Shown here one piece after another: positions 39,201-50,820 of a DNA stretch of 64,000 nt. Below the pieces are notes generated by a model, which saw nothing but the letters and a program-made list of their open reading frames with translations, was not told the origin of the DNA and did no database searches. A program made the position numbers and the translations under genes. Each line of letters opens with the position of its first letter. The first letter of the stretch is position 1. Location: contig NC_092680.1 of NCBI RefSeq assembly GCF_964355755.1, positions 1,185,001 through 1,249,000 of the forward strand, in the 5' to 3' direction. Origin of the DNA: Antedon mediterranea (lineage: Eukaryota; Echinodermata; Crinoidea; Comatulida; Antedonidae).

Positions 39201-42200
39201 GTATTGTTAAGTTCATGTTCAGTTCATCACATTCACAAAATGTATTAATTTCACCAGGCCTACAATGTAACTCGTTTAAAGATGATATCTTCTGAATAAT
39301 GTTACCAATATCCATTTAATAAAGATTTCACGGTGAATTATGCCACTTTGTTGATTCACTTATATCATATTTATTATGTACTGTACATTGTTGCCGTGAC
39401 AAAATCACATTTATAATTTGACAATAAAGTAATTTGGATCATTGCATACAGTACGTACTAGTTATATTATTATGCTTCTTTTACAGCCATTCCTTGACTT
39501 AACATCGGAAACTTTAAATGTTCCTAAATTAGAGGTCAGTAAACTAACCGTATAGTTTTATTTACTGAGCATTTTTATTACTATATTTTTATAATGTATA
39601 CATCATTTTGTATCATTAATTATTTTCTGCTTTCTATATAACTATTTTAATCTTATTCCCTTAATTATAATTCAAAGGCGTTCTTTTTGTATCTCCACCA
39701 GCACTATTACAAACACAGTCTTAATTAATCCTTACAACTCGTATACTTGTATTGTTAATTAGAAGATTACTTATATACTGTTCTATTTACGGTTTTCTCA
39801 AATTATTCTAATTACTAGAATTTGTTTTTATTCACCGATTCTACGTTCAATTAACATTACCTTAATTAGGATAGTCCTTGAAATTTCCTTTAGAACTCAT
39901 ACATTAATATTTTTTTTTTCTATTTCGTGACAATTAGACATGTTTATTAAATCTCTTTCATTAGAATCTACATTGTTGAGTATTATCTTGCAAACAAAAT
40001 TAGTTATTGTAAAAGTACATGTCATTTGTACTGAAACTAAAACGTGACAATCCGTCAGATATTGCATCTTTAATCAACCTACAACAATGTACTTCCATGG
40101 AATTCTAAAGATTTAATTATAAAGCTCTTTTTATCAAACTTTATGTGACAAAAAATATGATGTGCCCATATATGGAAATGATGATGATGTCATATCACTA
40201 CCATATATGGGCATATCACAACCATGGGCACATCACACTTGTTTTGGTCAAACTAGTTTGATAGTGTAGAGAGAGCTTTAGAGAAACTCAAAGCCTAAAC
40301 ATGTGATAGGTATGTTTTCTTTTGAGTTTAAAGCTTCACTTGAATTGTTCATAGTTGCACTTTGTTCGTTTTGTATTTTTATTGTGTGCATCAATGTTTA
40401 AATAAATTTACTTACTTCTTACTTATTGGTTTACTCACAGTAACGATAAGTGTACACTTTTTATGTGACTTTTAATTGTTACCAGGAAGAAGATTTTGCA
40501 AATGTTATCGCATCCATGGAGAAGACTTTTTCAAACGCTGCTGTCATTTTCAATGAAAACTCAGAAGACGAAACCATTGTTATATCTACTACTGATACAG
40601 GTACGAGTAACTGGTTTGATAGTATTATTGGCAAATTACGGGTTTTTTTTTGTTTATAATATTATATTTCATAATATTTTTTTTAATTATTTTTTAATAA
40701 ATTGTTAGAGGTATACCTTGGTACATACACTAAAGATACAAACGCGGATGACGTCATAGAATTTGGACTTGATACATTTTCAACTGATAACGGAAATGCA
40801 GAAAATAATTTGAACAAACTAAGTGTCGACATTTCCAATGTTGAGGAAGATGGTAAATTCAAGCCTAAATGTTATTTATTTATTTAATTAAGTCTAGTAT
40901 GTCTTATTTATTTATGGAGTATTAACTATTATATAAAATAAACTATGTATATTATAGAGTTAAGTTAACTCGCTGTCTATTTCTGAAGACAAAATTACAT
41001 TATTTTAGACACTTTAACGTTTGTTGTGTTGCTGTACTCTGGTGGATATGGTCCAGATAACCCCAACAGAAATGTCAGGTGAGTACCAATAAAACTCGTA
41101 GCCTCGTAGTCTGTTGGTTTACTTCATCAAAAACTTTCTTTCGTTCATCTCTATTTTGACTTTTAATTTACTTTTTTTTTGTCTTCTGATTTTTCGTTAT
41201 CATTAAATAAACTCGTATTCGAATGAGACAATGCACTGCTATATTTTCAAGTGTCGTAATAGTGTAGTAGTACTGTGGTTTTAACATTTCTGCCTACATT
41301 TCAGTAAAGACAACGAGGCAGAAAAACCGGAAGAAATAACGAAAACCGCTAGCAGTATTTTGATCATTCGCTTCATCAATAATGGAATGGTTATGTCTGT
41401 ACCTATCAATTTCACACTAGCACACACCTTTGTAAGTACAAGTGTGCCTTTAATTCATCTGTTTGTACTTTCAAGTACACATCGTCTAGTTTGGCTTTAA
41501 ACATATAATGCTTGGTTCCCAATTGAGACGCAAGACAAGGGCGTAACGCAACGTAAGTGGGTTGACCTATCACAAGCGATGGATTATTCAAACGGTAGCT
41601 TGTCACTGGTCAACACAATTTCGTTGCGTTTACGTCCTTGCGTTACGTCCTGGTGAGAACCAAGCTTAAGTAATATTAGTTTTAACTTATAAATCAAGAA
41701 TATTAATACTATCAACAATGATGTACGGTACTTAGAATTAAATCTAAATGACATGCTTAGTAATTAAAACATGTTCCTAACAATTAATTTAATGTTTTTT
41801 TTCTTGAATGTTTAAGCCAAATCTGAGCTCAATTGAAGAAAATGGAAAGCATACTGATTTCGATTGTTCTTTCATCGACGAAACAAAGGAACCAATGTAA
41901 GGAAATGTACTAATATGCTCTATCTATCGATTATTTAGAATTGTAAAAACAATAAACGAATTTATGAACCAACCAGCCACGTTGAAGTGGATCCTTATTT
42001 GTTTTATTTGAAACACTTCTTCTTTGTATAAAAATATGTAGCCATTGGAGTTCTTTTGGATGCACTACAGAGGTTGCAACCAACTTACGTCATTCGAACT
42101 GCAGTTGCAACCACACCACAAGTTTTGCAGTATTGATGAAAGTTACTGACAATGACGTTGAGGTAATAAAACAACAAACAACAATAATGTACCTAAAGAG

Positions 42201-45200
42201 TTGGATATTAAATTAAAATAATATAAATGTAAGAAAAGGTTTACAATGGAATGTAAAACATAATGGTTTCTTAATGTTTTAAGAATGAACAAATTAGTAA
42301 AATGAAAAAATGAGTAAAATTAAAATAATGAAAGTTATTAAGTAGAGAGTTTAAGCTTTGTTCACACTATAGATGCAATGCAAAGACGTTGACGCAACGC
42401 AAAGACGTAGAATCAACGTAAAGACGTAGAATCAACGTAAAGCTTGGTTCCCACTAGAACGTAACGCAAGGACGTAAACGCAACGCAAGGGTTTTAACCA
42501 ATGACAAGCGAAGTTATAGACAGTTTAGCAATCACAAGCGAATAAGCCATCGCTTGTGATTGGTCAATTCACTTGCGTTGCGTTACGTCCTTGTGTTGCG
42601 TCGCTAGTGGGAACCACGCTTTAAGGTGTAGACGCAACGTAAAGACGTAGAATCAACGTAAAGGTGTAGACGCAACGTAAAGACGTAGACGAAACGAAAG
42701 CGTTTTTCCAAAGAAAAGCAATACTGTAGTTCAAATAATCCATCGCTTGTGAGAGAAAGAAAATTATTTCAAATGTTATATAAGATGTATAATTATAGTG
42801 TAAGATTTTACATTAATTTAATCAATGTGTTATTGTTGTTCCAAATATTTTTTCTCTGTTCTACTACTGTTCTTAATTTATTTGAGAGTGTCATTTGATG
42901 GTAACATTAACGTTGTCTTTTTCAACACAAATAGGTGGACACTAAACATGAAACTGCCCTCTCCTGGATAATGTATATCGGCTGTGGAGTGTCGATAGTG
43001 GCTCTATCTGTAGCCCTTGCTACCTTCACTTACGTAGGGTACGTCATGTTTGTGTACATTATCCAATCCTACGACTTACACAAAATAAGACAGTAGGCTT
43101 TGAGTAATCACCCTTGCCTGGTAATATAATAATACCCACCAATGGTATCTTAAACTATGGTAATGTTTTTAGAGCTGTGCTTCAATAATAGGTATCTAAC
43201 TAAAAACTACTAGCGCATCATTAAGCGTCCAGGACTATTATTATTATTTCGAGTGTTGTTCCGCCGTCATGTCCAGGAATTCCTTTCGAGCTGAACTTAC
43301 TTACTTATTATTCTAAAAACAAGATTTGGTAACTCGAACCATGTTTTAATTGCATTTTACGTTACTATTAAACTTCAACGATTTCATTGATCTGGAACTG
43401 GCTTCCGTTTCTCATCCGACACTCCTTAATGTAATTAAGTCTCTTCTTAAAACTCACTTGAGAGTTTTGTAAATGCTCAGTATTATGTTCAGATTATTGA
43501 CTTGGTAACTCGAACCATGTTTTAATTGCATTTTACGTTACTATTAAACTTCAACGATTTCATTCGAAAGAAAAATACTGGTTTACAAGCATGAACTCAA
43601 TTATTCTTTTTATCTTTTATCATACGCAAAAACAAATTTAAAAACTTTGTTTTCATTTAAAAAATATGTAATAGGTTGACTGACAGAATAAAAATCCATG
43701 TTTGCTTGTGCGCTACGCTTCTGGTTGCTGAATCCTTTATGCTGGTTGGTTTGAATTTAACAAAACCGCCGGTAAGTTTTTGAAGTTTGTTATACCTCGT
43801 AGCAGTGTGGCGTAACAGCTATGAGCGCTCACTGGCTAAACCCAGGGGCCCTGGAACTTATGGGGGAGGGGGGCCTTGAACTTATGGGGGCCCGTAAGCA
43901 GTGCCTAGAAGAAAAACAGGCATTAAATATGTCGAACATGCTGAAAATGCCCGAGGCACCCAGCGTTGGAGGGTTCCTAAACCAGGGCCTCATGTCGTGT
44001 TACACAAAATGCCTCGTAGTAGCCGGTTGCTGATGGCACAAATGATTACAATAACATCCCCCTGTTGATTGCTCCACAGGAACTTTGCACGACTATTGCG
44101 GTGATTCTCCACTTCTCTTTTCTGTCGGTCTTTGCTTGGATGTTGGTGGAAGGTATACACATGTACGTCATGATCATCCGGGTGTTTGGCAGTGAGAACA
44201 TTGATTTTAACTATTACTTCATAGTGGGCTGGGCTTTTCCGATTGTGGTAGTAGGTGTGTCAGTTGGGGCAAATCTGGATGGCTACGGAAACGATACCAG
44301 GTGAGGTATTTTAAATAAGTATTAAATATAGATACTACCACGTCACAAGATATGTCGTACTCCATCCAGGGCGCCTATTCATGTTCAATGCAAGGATGTT
44401 TAAAATTTAAAAAACAATTTAAATCCGTAAGAAGTTGTTGTTTTATCATTTTATGGAATTGCGGGACCAACACATCTAAAAATATCCACAGTATCATCTG
44501 CGCCCGACAAAGGTACTTATTTTCATACGTGTTACTGTAACTTAACTCATGATTTTCTCTCTTGTGGCTGACAGTGATCACGAGCGTTTAATGCTACAGG
44601 TGTAGAATTTTTTTTGTGCTTCAGAGTTGTTTACAGTGAAATATGAAGATGGTTAATTTATTGAAAACAACACATAAGCGAGATATTATGTTAATGATTA
44701 CTTGACGTACCGGTAATTGTTTTAATGTGTTTTTCAGTTGTTGGTTGGATGTCGAATCTGGTCTAATCTGGGCATTTGTTGGTCCGGCTCTACTCATTAT
44801 TTTGGTAAATGCACTCATTTATGTTTGAGACATCCCTCTAGGGCGACACTTGCTTCCTGTGAAACGAGGGAAGAGTGAACTTGTCTTTCTTGGTGGTGTA
44901 CTTTACGGTATTACATTACACCATAATGCTAAACCCAGGAGGCCCGGAGTTTATGGGGGCCAGAGCAGTGCCCACAGGAAAAGAAAAGGCATTAAAATAT
45001 GCCGAAAGCGGCCCGAGGCCTCCAGCTTTGAAACTTGGAGGGTCACTAAGGTTTCCTAAACCAGGGCCTCTGCGTTACGCCACTGCCTACAATGTACTTA
45101 AAACTGCTGTTTGTTCAAATACACTAATAGTAATGAAGATTTTTTTCTTCTATTGAGTTTAGATCAACTTTATGGTACTAGTTCTAGTGGTACGAATCAT

Positions 45201-47527
45201 CAAACGGGCAACCAACAAAAGTGACGATGACATTGTAGCGGCAAAGTATGTTGTTCTTTTTTAGTGAAATCAAAAGCAAAATTACTGCAGTAATTCAGTA
45301 CTGAACACTTCAAATTATATAGTGCAGTTTATATTATGTAGAAAAAGGGATCGTGTTTTGGTTGCTGTGTAATATATCACCAATAATTTGATTCCGAACA
45401 TTATGACGGTGTCGGCACCTCATAGATAGTTTGGAAACGTGTTTTTTAGTTAATATGGAACGAATATGCATATACATAGACTTTAAAGGAGTCATTAGTA
45501 GTACTGTATAATCAACAGTTTGAAAATATTTTTCCTATGACATTAGCCTATTTAACTTAATTTCAATTTTGAATTTGATCAGAGCAACTATCAAGGGCAT
45601 AGTGGTTCTGCTGCCGATTCTAGGAATCACGTGGGTGTTTGGCTTGTTTGCTATTGGCTCAGCAACGCTGATGTTTCAGTACATTTTCTCAATACTCAAC
45701 TCTCTGCAAGGATTGTTTATCTTCATATTCTATTGCCTGATGAACTCAGAGGTGCGTAGACATTTAAGGATGTGTTCAGACGAACGGCATTAAATGCTGT
45801 GGCGTAAACAACTCTCCTAATGCATACCATTTAAAATGGAAGTTTTACCGCGAAGTGTTGTCTTGTTCCAAAAAGAGCGTTCGTTAATCTGACCTCCGCG
45901 ATGTTTCATCCTTACGCATTTTTTTTTTCTAAAAAATGTGAACGCATGCATGTGCATTTACCAGCGGTTTAAAAAAAACATGCTTTATGAACTATTTAAC
46001 TAATTCGCCGCCATTAGTTAAGATACAAAATGGCCACGTCAAGTCATAGAAAAAATAACAAATGGTCTGAATATAATATATCAAACACTACTACAGCAGT
46101 ATGAGTGTGAATGCAATGTTTCCAGTTTGAAAAAAAAAACAATATTTTATTTCAGACAGAGCTGCTGCCTTACCGTACATCCCGCATTAGTTACACATCT
46201 GAACATATAAACATATAAACCTGAACTCTTCACTATAGCAGCATTTATAACGATACCTTTATCAATTAAACCTCCTATAGGTTCGTTCATCATTCGAAAG
46301 AAAACGCAAACAGAATCAGCTGAACAACGGAGACATCCTTTCGACGATGGACATTTCGGTAGGAACAATACTAGCCATTATATTTATACAAATTACATTG
46401 GCTTACTATAGCCTAAACATAACAAAATCAAACAAATGTAAAAATACATGAGATTATATAACAAAGCATATAATTGATAACATTGTCTTGCATAAATTTT
46501 CTCTGTTCATTAAAATTCGAAAAATAATGTCTAAAATGTAAATTATTTAATTATTTTATTATTATTACAGCGAAGTGGAAAATCATCTAAGCAATCAAAA
46601 ATTACAGCACTCTCACATTCTCAATTGCGTAAGTTTCTGATAAGGAGGGACACGGCTGGGGTAACAATAATAATAATAGATCGCACTTCAAGGAAGTGTT
46701 CAGACGTGAGTAGTAGTAACGCTGCCAAACGTAAAACTAAAACAAATCGTATTATATCCCAGGCGTCCAAACGGAGAGTTTGGAAATGGTAAGGCCTACA
46801 TGAAAAACTAACTACTGTACGATTTTCTTTCTGTGTAGTCGGCCAAATCATTCAAACTGCGCAGTTTGTCAGAATTATTAACTGACGAAACTAATTTGAC
46901 GTCATCCACGTTATTATACTGTAGCTACGACTCACGTCTGAACACCCATGCTGTAGCCTACCATTCGCTGTTAATCATTACTTGATTATTACTGGAAACC
47001 GAAGTAAAAGTCCTGTCATTAATTCAAATCATGACTATATCCATGTTTTGTTTTTATTAGAGAGTGCCGATGATAAGAAAGACATAATATCAGTGAAGGT
47101 ATTTAAACATTCATATTATTAGTAGGAAGCTAAACGAACTAGGAACTACAAGTTAGACCATGTCATTCTGTGTACACGCGCAGGTCAGGAGTGGGGCGAT
47201 TCCTCGACACAGATTTCAGACGATAAATCAATGCGTGTAGGGCCTATAGGTCATTTTGAAATATCAAATAACTCATTATATCATGAGACTTTTCGTTTTG
47301 GTTACGCAGCTATCGCGTTGAAGGGTCATTCTGCACACATTTGAGCATGCGCATAATGCCATGTATAACTGTTCGACTCAAATATTTTAAAAGTCTAGTG
47401 GTGCGTTAAAAAAAAATCAACTTATTTTCTCCACAATTCATAGGTTGAAGCAAGAAGTCCAAGCATACCTGATGAGGGTATTGATATGAATATGCCAGGT
47501 GGAATCGACGAACCGATTGGCGACTAA
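36214..47527 (+). CDS. Adhesion G-protein-coupled receptor with Ig domain, GPS and 7TM, 22 exons
   Basis: Exons: 36214-36312, 36478-36550, 36722-37018, 38130-38170, 38912-39088, 39487-39534, 40486-40600, 40709-40852, 41009-41078, 41305-41431, 41817-41896, 42042-42162, 42935-43038, 43675-43771, 44080-44300, 44738-44804, 45163-45245, 45583-45751, 46281-46358, 46571-46628, 47061-47098, 47444-47527. Phases close to 797 codons (796 aa). Order: hydrophobic N-terminal segment ([13 protein letters not shown]), Ig domain (about 58-156), GAIN-like helical and beta regions, GPS (about 420-464), 7TM (465-711), cytoplasmic tail (712-796). Family knowledge suggests a cell-surface receptor activated by a tethered peptide after the GPS. 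The first exon is the least certain. It puts 33 hydrophilic residues before the hydrophobic segment, which is odd for a signal peptide, so another first exon may exist. Ligand and G protein are unknown. Confidence 0.9.
36722..37018 (+). other. Ig-like domain exon of the adhesion GPCR
   Basis: One exon encodes a whole Ig fold. It has Cys in strand B (FILRCNF), Trp in strand C (NITWTYP), and the strand F signature DEGEYYCIG. Several N-x-S/T glycosylation sites are present (NFT, NIT, NET). The exon is phase 1 at both ends, the usual phase for mobile extracellular Ig exons. Confidence 0.88.
37305..37910. repeat. Local duplications in adhesion GPCR intron 3
   Basis: TTTAGATTGAAATCTGCAAA with flanks occurs at about 37319 and again at 37769. 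ACGTACCGGTGATACAGTAT occurs at about 37728 and 37869. The two duplicated blocks are about 85 and 45 bp. Confidence 0.85.
37920..38095 (+). mobile_element. Likely LINE 3' UTR remnant with AAT tail
   Basis: An AT-rich, T-rich stretch ends GCCTGAATAAATAATAATAA, with the AAT repeat from about 38068 to 38094. This layout (poly(A)-like signal then trinucleotide tail) matches the LINE end at 14.0 kb. No coding part is left, so the call is tentative. It lies in intron 3 of the adhesion GPCR. Confidence 0.4.
40120..40283. mobile_element. M1 MITE in the adhesion GPCR gene
   Basis: Ends AAAGCTCTTTTTATCAAACT and TTTGATAGTGTAGAGAGAGC; core GATGTGCCCATATATGGAAA and TGGGCACATCACACTT. It lies in the intron before exon 7. 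Confidence 0.75.
41510..41672. mobile_element. M2 MITE copy in the adhesion GPCR gene
   Basis: Left end GCTTGGTTCCCAATTGAGAC, right end GTCCTGGTGAGAACCAAGC; inner block CACAAGCGATGGATTATTCA. Close to full length at about 160 bp. Confidence 0.75.
41817..42162 (+). other. GPS motif exons of the adhesion GPCR
   Basis: Two exons encode the cysteine pattern DFDCSF...HWSSFGC...[14 protein letters not shown]. The Cys-Trp-Cys-Cys-x-Cys spacing and the strand after the cleavage point (SFAVLM) match the GPCR proteolysis site. The canonical cleavage tripeptide is H-L-T/S; here it is H-T-T, which keeps the His general base and the Thr nucleophile but changes the middle residue. Confidence 0.85.
42375..42755. 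mobile_element. M2 MITE cluster with iterated GACGCAACG motifs
   Basis: A near-complete M2 copy (about 42431-42620) has ends AAGCTTGGTTCCCACTAGAA and CTAGTGGGAACCACGCTTT and an internal inverted pair around TTCACTTGCGTTGCGTTACG. It is flanked on both sides by short iterations of AAAGACGTAGAATCAACGTA, probably expanded terminal sequence. Confidence 0.75.
43329..43566. repeat. 66-bp direct repeats flanking a possible LINE-end fragment
   Basis: TGGTAACTCGAACCATGTTT and the following 46 bp occur at about 43329 and 43503. Between them a frame reads SLLKTHL followed by a stop, a common LINE ORF2 terminus, but the piece is too short to be sure. It lies in the intron before the TM2 exon. Confidence 0.6.
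43805..44035. mobile_element. M3 repeat copy in the adhesion GPCR gene
   Basis: Left end GTGGCGTAACAGCTATGAGC, then CCCAGGGGCCCTGGAACTTA and GGGTTCCTAAACCAGGGCCT. A 70-codon open frame here belongs to the repeat. Confidence 0.7.
44925..45092. mobile_element. M3 repeat copy in the adhesion GPCR gene, second
   Basis: Contains CCAGGAGGCCCGGAGTTTAT and TTTCCTAAACCAGGGCCTCT, right end GCGTTACGCCACTGC, the inverse of the GTGGCGTAAC end at 43.8 kb. Two overlapping open frames here are repeat-derived. Confidence 0.7.
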
Positions 47528-50373
47528 ATTATTTTGGGGTATTTGTAGTATTATGACACTAAAAAACTAATATTACTTTATTATTAGGCCTTCTAGTGGG
47601 CCTAATAAATATACTAATAACACGACGAAATATTAACATCTTTGTCATTGATAATATTATTAATAGGCCTAAGTACAAATAGGCCTATATGTGCAATTAT
47701 CTAAGAAAATATGATTGTAGCCAACATATTTTTATGTAAAATTATAATATAAACCACTCTTACCCTGCATTCCGGTTTGACTATGCCTAGGCCTATAGAT
47801 AATTATCCTGATAGCAATGTCAATCCATTCTTCAAGGCTAAGAACATTTCTTGCAGGCGAATTATTTCTTTCGCTACAGGCCCTGGCATAGCTTCACACC
47901 ACGGTGACGTTGTCAGGTTTCCTCTAAAATCCCTCGATCATCAATTAAACATTAAAATGTACTTCATGTGCGATCGTAATTACAATGAATTAAAAACAAT
48001 TATCTATTTTCAAACGATATTTTTGAAATATAAAACAAATCGCGTGTGTGTGGTTTCCATATTTCGCAAGCAAAATTTACCCGTTGACCCCATAGTCTTA
48101 TTTTCCAGCCCTTAGGTGGCATGGAAGTGTCTGAGAGTGTCGATTTTTCTCTCCTGGTGGTATGATTCGACTTAATTTATCATAACAATGCTTTATTTGT
48201 TTTATTTTTCAGATAAGCAACATGATGGGCAAGCGAGTAGATTTTGATGCTTAACAAGCGACTCCTTTTTTAAAAAAAACCCGTAGCTTTAAGCCGAGTA
48301 GGCTACAGATGACTTTGTGTTGGCCTAAGTTTAGGCATTGTTGAAAAATTTGTTCGAAAAATATGTATCATAAAGGCCCGTTCGGGACCCATTGAAGGTT
48401 GATACTCACTAGGACGATAATGACAATTATAGATTACATAAAATGAAATTTGGATAACCATTTTTTAATGCCTGCCTTTGATGAAAATAATATTTTTACA
48501 CGTCCAATCAAATGACGCCATTATTAGTAAGAGCAATAATAAATTAATGAATGACGTGACGATAACAATTGTATTGTTGTTGTTTATCATGACGTCATTT
48601 GATTTTATTTTTAAAAAGATATATCAAAGACAGCGCAAATAAAATTATTTCTCCTATAGTTCTAGAATGAAAACCGTTTCTAACTTGCTTATAATGCTTA
48701 GTATAATTATATTTATCGTCGATAATTTTCTTATTGGATTTAATTCTATTTTTTAATCAATGTTTTTCAAGTAAAATTGGAAATAGTTTTGTCATCATTG
48801 ATTCCAACATGGAGGTATAGGGCCTATATATTTATTTTTTTATAGCTCCATGATTTAAACGAATAAAGTGCCACACGAGAGAGGCAATTTTATATGTTAT
48901 CAGTAATAGTTGTGTTATATTATTATCAATGAGGTTTAACTTTCAGACAGATCATGGAAACAAACGCTTTTAAATGCCCTTGATCTTATAGAGTAATTTA
49001 AAACATCATTTGTATATTTTTCAGCTTTTAAAACAATTTTTATTGATTTCAGTGCGCTATTTGTACTTGTGATAACGATCATTAATATAAATAATTGAAA
49101 CATAATAACAATGAATAGGGTAATCATTCAGACATTGAATACACAGCTCATGGTAGAATCAAAATGGTAACAATATCAACCGATTCTCAAGAACTGTATC
49201 TATTTCCGAAGTATCATAGGAATACTTGGTACTACAACATCACATGTGTTTCACAATAACCTTAACTATAACCTTACATGATACAGGCACCACATGTGAT
49301 GCTGTATTTCATCACTAGGAATCGGGTGAAAATATGATATAGGCGCGGTCTATATAATATGATTATTACAAACCCAACATTAGGTTGTTATGGTGACGTG
49401 TACATACATGATACTATTAATTATGTTTATATGATGTTAATCGTTATTCATTTTGTAAACTGTTTTTCACTTTAGAAGCCTACACAGAAGTTAAACAAAG
49501 TTTTGTATCAACTATTTGTAAATTACGGATATTAAGTAAATTCAGTCTTATTAATTTACCTTAGTCCTTATAACCGGGTCTAAATTTATTCAGCCCTCTG
49601 ATTTAAGTTAATGCAGAGAATCATTATAGAGGAGGAATGCTGTCATTTTTCTCATACGTTCGGCTGTGTGTAGAGGGGCGGCGGGGTGTAGAGGGGTGGC
49701 GGGGTGTGGAGGGGCGGCGGTGTTGATTGGCGGCAAGGTGTAGAGAGTGGCGGTGGTGTTGAGGGACGGCATAGTGTAGAGTGGCGACGGGGTGGATTGA
49801 CGGAGAAACTAACATTGTATAGTGGTAATTAATCCGAGATTACAACATACCATAACAGTACGGCCATACTTTGCTTTACTTAAATTACGCACCACTGAAA
49901 ACAAATCAGAGATTTAACTATCAACGATTGGTAAAGGTTAAAATCAGATTAAAAAAAGTTTTAATGTGGAACATTCTCGTGTAATTGTAATTTGTATTTT
50001 ACTTATTAAATCAAAATAAATATCCAGTTAGCGTGTATTATTTGTTTGTTTTTAATCATTAACGCCTAGTCAATTTAATCAAAATTTGATAACAAAAATC
50101 TCTACGTCATGCTTAAAGTAGGCCTACATCGACAGTCGTCCGGCTCAGAAGTGCATCTATACTAAAAAAAAAGTGAACACAAATTGTAGTACATGCTTCC
50201 TGTGCGGTGCAGCCATACACACCAACTACCAAAAACGTTTATTCATAACATATTGTAATACAATATCTTGCATGAATCGGATATTTCGCTAGCAATTTAG
50301 TAAGATTGATTAATAAAATCGAAGTTGCGTGTTGATCGCGAATAACTAACAATACCATCTTTCCCACTACACA
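47528..50373. other. Intergenic region downstream of the adhesion GPCR
   Basis: Probable 3' UTR with AATAAA-like signals near 47603 and several AGGCCTA runs (47.58-47.80 kb), then AT-rich sequence. A G-rich degenerate minisatellite is at 49660-49805. An open frame of 112 codons at 47777-48115 has no recognisable domain and no spliced context, and is not annotated as a gene. Confidence 0.5.
49660..49805. repeat. G-rich degenerate minisatellite
   Basis: Irregular units of about 18 bp of the type GGGGTGTAGAGGGGCGGC. The plus strand has several runs of three or four G close together. Open frames on the other strand (HRRPSTPRHPSTPRR) are a by-product. Confidence 0.8.
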
Positions 50374-50820
50374 TGTAAAGGTAAAGGTATTTATATTTGT
50401 CCTCAAGCTTAACTGGAAACTGAGGAAATTCGGATTAGGCCCTCCACGGACCCACGGAAGCCAGCAGTGCAGCGCCTACCAGATCAGCACACCGGGAGAC
50501 GATCCCCTACTCTTTTCGAATAGTGTACCAAGTTCTTTAACGTGCACTGTTAAGTACACGGGACCAACGGCTTTACATCCCATCCGAAGGATGAGGCAAT
50601 GAGAGTAAAGCATCTTGCCTAAGGATGCAATTAGTATGGTACAGATAACCTCGAACCCATGCCTATCACATGCTAGTCCGATATTGCCATCACTCTCCAG
50701 TATATACAGCACCCGCCGCGATTTCTAGACGGTCTCCCATCCAGAACGCAACCTGGCCCAACGTTGCTTAACTTCGGTGATCTGACGAGAACCGGTGTTT
50801 CAACGCAGTATGGCGTATAT
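50374..50820 (-). mobile_element. Composite SINE with 5S rRNA-derived head, tRNA-like segment and shared body
   Basis: Minus strand order: a near full-length 5S-like head (50820-50706), a tRNA-like segment with B-box GGGTTCGAGGTT (about 50702-50645), then a body carrying GTTAAAGAAC-type and ATTCGAAAAGAGTAGGGGA blocks common to the two tRNA-headed SINEs. It ends in a GTAAAG microsatellite (plus strand 50375-50387). A related 75-bp sequence at 56345-56420 lacks the insertion, which sets its boundaries. Confidence 0.8.
50706..50820 (-). pseudogene. 5S rRNA-like sequence (SINE head)
   Basis: Minus strand reads ACACCGGTTCTCGTCAGATC, then ACCGAAGTTAAGCAACGTTG, then GGATGGGAGACCGTCT and GGGTGCTG. 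These are the 5' half, the internal A-box and the C-box of animal 5S rRNA. The stretch between ACGTTG and GGATGGG differs from true 5S, and it is continuous with SINE body, so it is a SINE head and not a 5S gene. Confidence 0.85.

Larger units (their letters stand above)
42935..45793 (+). other. 7TM exons of the adhesion GPCR
   Basis: Seven hydrophobic segments are spread over exons 13-18. TM1: [22 protein letters not shown]2: [18 protein letters not shown]3: [20 protein letters not shown], with the family block [12 protein letters not shown]4: [19 protein letters not shown]5: [16 protein letters not shown]6: [22 protein letters not shown]7: [20 protein letters not shown]. The HWSSFGC GPS just before TM1 and the GITWVFG block in TM6 place it in class B2 (adhesion). 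Without splicing at 45752 the reading frame runs on to TAA at 45791-45793. Confidence 0.93.

Noticed and set aside
47777-48115. 112-codon open frame as a gene
   Set aside because: No domain, signal or spliced partner recognised; it overlaps the probable 3' UTR of the adhesion GPCR and AGGCCTA repeat.
49624-49815. 63-codon minus-strand frame rich in Arg, Pro and His as an antimicrobial-like peptide
   Set aside because: It is the complement of the G-rich minisatellite, with no start context or splice support.
50706-50820. Functional 5S rRNA gene
   Set aside because: The part between the A-box and C-box is altered and the sequence runs directly into a SINE body; no terminator T-run follows the 3' end.
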